This document shows positions 4,452 to 6,150 of a stretch of DNA of 6,150 nucleotides, one piece after another. The translations under genes were made by a program, and so were the position numbers. The DNA is from an uncultured Lachnospiraceae bacterium (lineage in GTDB: Bacteria; Bacillota; Clostridia; Lachnospirales; Lachnospiraceae), in the NCBI GenBank assembly GCA_947175845.1, contig CAMWOK010000189.1, positions 1 to 6,150 of the forward strand. Direction: 5' to 3'. The notes under the pieces are model-generated. The model ran no database searches, was not told the DNA's origin, and was given only the letters and a program-made list of their open reading frames with translations. Position 1 is the first letter of the stretch, and every line of letters starts with the position of its first letter.

Positions 4452-6038
4452 TTGAAATATTTTAATACAGAAGGCGTATGCAAACCAGATGTACACTACA
4501 TGGTGCGGCTCGACGAAAGACTGGATCAGATAAAGGCATTGTTTGTCGACCGCAAAAAGTATTTCGTCATCAACAGAGGCAGGCAGTACGGCAAGACGAC
4601 GACGCTTGTCGCGCTGGAAGACTATCTAAAGGAAGAGTATATCGTGCTGTCTCTTGACTTTCAGCAGATTGGAACAGAGGATTTTGTGGATGCGCCGACG
4701 TTTGTGCGCGCGTTTGCAAGTCTGTTGATGGAGACGCTCGAACTGGGCGGACTGGGCGGCAGACAGGAGCTTGTACAACCGCTGGCAGAGTTGATGGACA
4801 GGGAGGGCAGCAGCCTCAAGGAGCTGTTTGTGCGTCTGAGCAGAATGTGCAGAGACAGCGCAAAGCCAGTCGTTCTGATGATTGACGAGGTGGACAGCGC
4901 GTCCAACAATCAGGTTTTTGTGGATTTTCTGGCACAGCTGCGGGCGTACTATCTAAAGCGGGACAAGATGCCGATATTCCACGCTGTTATCCTTGCCGGG
5001 GTGTACAGCATCAAAAATCTGAAACTGAAACTGCGCCCCGAGTCGGATCACCAGTACAACAGCCCGTGGAATATCGCGGCGGATTTCAGGATCGACATGC
5101 GCTTTTCGACAGATGAGATCGCCGCAATGATCGGGGAGTACGAGGCGGATCATCAGACGGGGATGGACATCCGCGCAGTTGCGGAGGAAATCCATGCCTA
5201 CACGTCGGGGTATCCGGTGCTGGTGTCATCCATCTGCAAGGCGATCGACGAGGAGCTCACCGGGCAGGACGGTTTTGAAACCCCAAAGGATGCATGGGCG
5301 AAGAGCGGCGTCACGGAGGCGGTGAAAAATATGCTGAAAGTGAGCACGCCGCTGTTTGAGAGCATGGTGCGGCAGCTTGACCTGTATGCGGAGCTGCGGA
5401 CCATGCTGGAAAATATCATCTATCAGGGGATGCGGGTGCCATTCAGCCCGGATGAGAAGTCGGTCAGTATGGGTAGGATGTTTGGATTTCTGACAGAAAA
5501 AAACGGCCAGGTGGCGATCGCAAACCGCATTTTTGAGATGTACCTGTTAAATCTGTTTATGACGGAGGAGGCAGGGCGCAGCGAGATTTACGCGAAAGGT
5601 GACAGGGACGGGACAGGTTTTATCAGGGAGAACAGGCTTGACATGGATCTGGTGTTGAAAAAGTTTGTGGAGTCCTTTCATGAAATCTGCAGCGACAGGG
5701 ACGAAAGCTTTATTGAGAAATACGGCCGCAAATTTTTCCTGCTGTACTTAAAGCCGATCATAAACGGAACAGGGAATTATTATATAGAGGCGCAGACCAG
5801 AGATGCAAAGCGCACGGACGTGATCGTGGACTACCTTGGCGAGCAGTATATCGTGGAGCTGAAAATCTGGCATGGAAGCGAGTACAACGAGAGAGGGGAG
5901 AAACAGCTCTCGGAGTATCTCGACTATTTCCACAAGGATAAAGGATACCTGCTCAGCTTTAACTTCAACAAAAAGAAGGAGATCGGCGTGAAGGAAATCC
6001 AGGTTGGCGGCAAGACGATTGTGGAGGCGGTTGTGTGA
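4452..6038 (+). CDS. AAA-type ATPase with C-terminal PD-(D/E)XK nuclease-like domain
   Basis: This encodes 528 residues if translated from TTG 4452 (549 from GTG 4389). Numbering here is from 4389. After KYFNTEGVCKPDVHYMV (23-39) comes a variant Walker A, NRGRQYGKTT (62-71), with K69 and T70. Walker B is VVLMIDEVDS (161-170), with D166 and E167. AGVYSIKNL (203-211) and YTSGYPVLVSSI (271-282) resemble sensor and helical-lid segments of AAA_35/archaeal-type ATPases. The C-terminal domain has PD-(D/E)XK features of the DUF1703 type: E467, RTD with D477, ELK with E490 and K492, and QLSEY (506-510). No signal peptide or membrane segment is visible, so it is probably cytoplasmic. Related AAA/PD-(D/E)XK proteins are common, often multicopy, and without a proven role; defence or mobile-element functions are suggested in general, not shown here. 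The gene stands alone, after a remnant copy and convergent with the next gene. Domain calls are firmer than any function. Confidence 0.85.
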   Translation: MKYFNTEGVCKPDVHYMVRLDERLDQIKALFVDRKKYFVINRGRQYGKTTTLVALEDYLKEEYIVLSLDFQQIGTEDFVDAPTFVRAFASLLMETLELGGLGGRQELVQPLAELMDREGSSLKELFVRLSRMCRDSAKPVVLMIDEVDSASNNQVFVDFLAQLRAYYLKRDKMPIFHAVILAGVYSIKNLKLKLRPESDHQYNSPWNIAADFRIDMRFSTDEIAAMIGEYEADHQTGMDIRAVAEEIHAYTSGYPVLVSSICKAIDEELTGQDGFETPKDAWAKSGVTEAVKNMLKVSTPLFESMVRQLDLYAELRTMLENIIYQGMRVPFSPDEKSVSMGRMFGFLTEKNGQVAIANRIFEMYLLNLFMTEEAGRSEIYAKGDRDGTGFIRENRLDMDLVLKKFVESFHEICSDRDESFIEKYGRKFFLLYLKPIINGTGNYYIEAQTRDAKRTDVIVDYLGEQYIVELKIWHGSEYNERGEKQLSEYLDYFHKDKGYLLSFNFNKKKEIGVKEIQVGGKTIVEAVV

Positions 6039-6042
6039 GGAT
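5928..6042 (+). repeat. 115-bp direct repeat, downstream copy
   Basis: This is the 3' end of the intact ATPase/nuclease gene plus 4 bp beyond its stop, matching 4163-4277 at 111 of 115 positions. It codes for the segment after the PD-(D/E)XK active site (FHKDKGY to the C-terminus). Together the two copies bracket the intact gene in the same orientation. Confidence 0.95.
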
Positions 6043-6074
6043 AACCTGGCGGCGGACAGCTGTGCAGTATGGGT

Positions 6075-6150
6075 TTAGAGGTAATGATAATACTCTCCCT
6101 TCTTTATAAAGAAGAAAACCGTCACCGCCAGCGCGAGCAGTTCCGCCGCC
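6075..6150 (-). CDS. C-terminal end of a membrane protein, truncated by the window edge
   Basis: Read on the - strand from the window edge, one frame gives 24 residues and then TAA (6075-6077). The residues run AAELLALAVTVFFFIKK followed by GEYYHYL. A hydrophobic helix followed by a short, charged and aromatic tail is typical of the end of a polytopic membrane protein. It is somewhat like the last helix of MATE-type efflux proteins, but 24 residues are too few to name a family. The other two - strand frames give less protein-like text. It converges with the ATPase gene, leaving a 36-bp gap with no recognisable terminator. A 16-nt perfect palindrome (6099-6114) lies inside the coding part. Confidence 0.5.
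   Translation of the reverse strand, partial: AAELLALAVTVFFFIKKGEYYHYL

Noticed and set aside
4163..6042. The repeat-bracketed ATPase gene as an insertion sequence or transposon
   Set aside because: There are no terminal inverted repeats, no transposase and no short target duplication at the ends. The repeats are the gene's own coding 3' ends, which fits gene duplication better.
6099..6114. Perfect 16-nt palindrome CTTCTTTATAAAGAAG as an operator or terminator
   Set aside because: It falls inside the probable - strand coding end, where it encodes part of FFFIKK. It has no loop and no adjacent T run, so coding coincidence is simpler.

Overview
The window looks like chromosomal DNA from a low-GC-lineage (Firmicutes/Bacillota) anaerobe of moderately high GC content, most likely a gut Lachnospiraceae or a close clostridial relative. 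This rests on strong purine-rich Shine-Dalgarno sites (GGAGG type), the argB-argD order, a YdcZ-type half-size DMT protein, and an AAA ATPase/PD-(D/E)XK protein of a kind that is often multicopy in that group. The lineage call is inference from protein style, not a search.

Region 1 (1-3333) is one transcription unit on the + strand. It holds the 3' part of argB (N-acetylglutamate kinase), then argD (acetylornithine aminotransferase), two steps of arginine biosynthesis. Next comes a membrane-anchored extracellular solute-binding-protein homologue whose start codon lies 11 nt inside argD, which suggests translational coupling. No ABC permease or ATPase gene lies beside it.

Region 2 (3334-3565) is a 232-bp AT-richer intergenic block with several inverted repeats. 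The longest is an 11-bp perfect stem just ahead of the ribosome site of the next gene.

Region 3 (3566-4090) is a monocistronic ydcZ-like (DUF606) small membrane protein gene, closed by a very clear intrinsic terminator with a 16-bp stem and a T run.

Region 4 (4092-6042) is the most interesting part. A complete gene for an AAA-type ATPase with a C-terminal PD-(D/E)XK nuclease-like domain probably starts at a TTG codon at 4452. It is preceded by a tiny remnant of a second copy of the same gene. The remnant joins about 6 codons from the N-terminal region directly and in frame to the last 37 codons, with a TCGAC microhomology at the junction. The 3' end of the remnant (4163-4277) and of the intact gene (5928-6042) form a 115-bp direct repeat with four differences, so the intact gene is bracketed by direct repeats. 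This points to gene duplication followed by internal deletion, and to a locus able to lose the intact gene by recombination.

Region 5 (6075-6150) is the C-terminal end of a membrane protein encoded on the - strand, convergent with the ATPase gene.

I found no tRNA, rRNA, CRISPR array, insertion-sequence transposase or recognised riboswitch. The ATPase/nuclease locus is the best candidate for an undercharacterised system, but its function cannot be established from the sequence alone.
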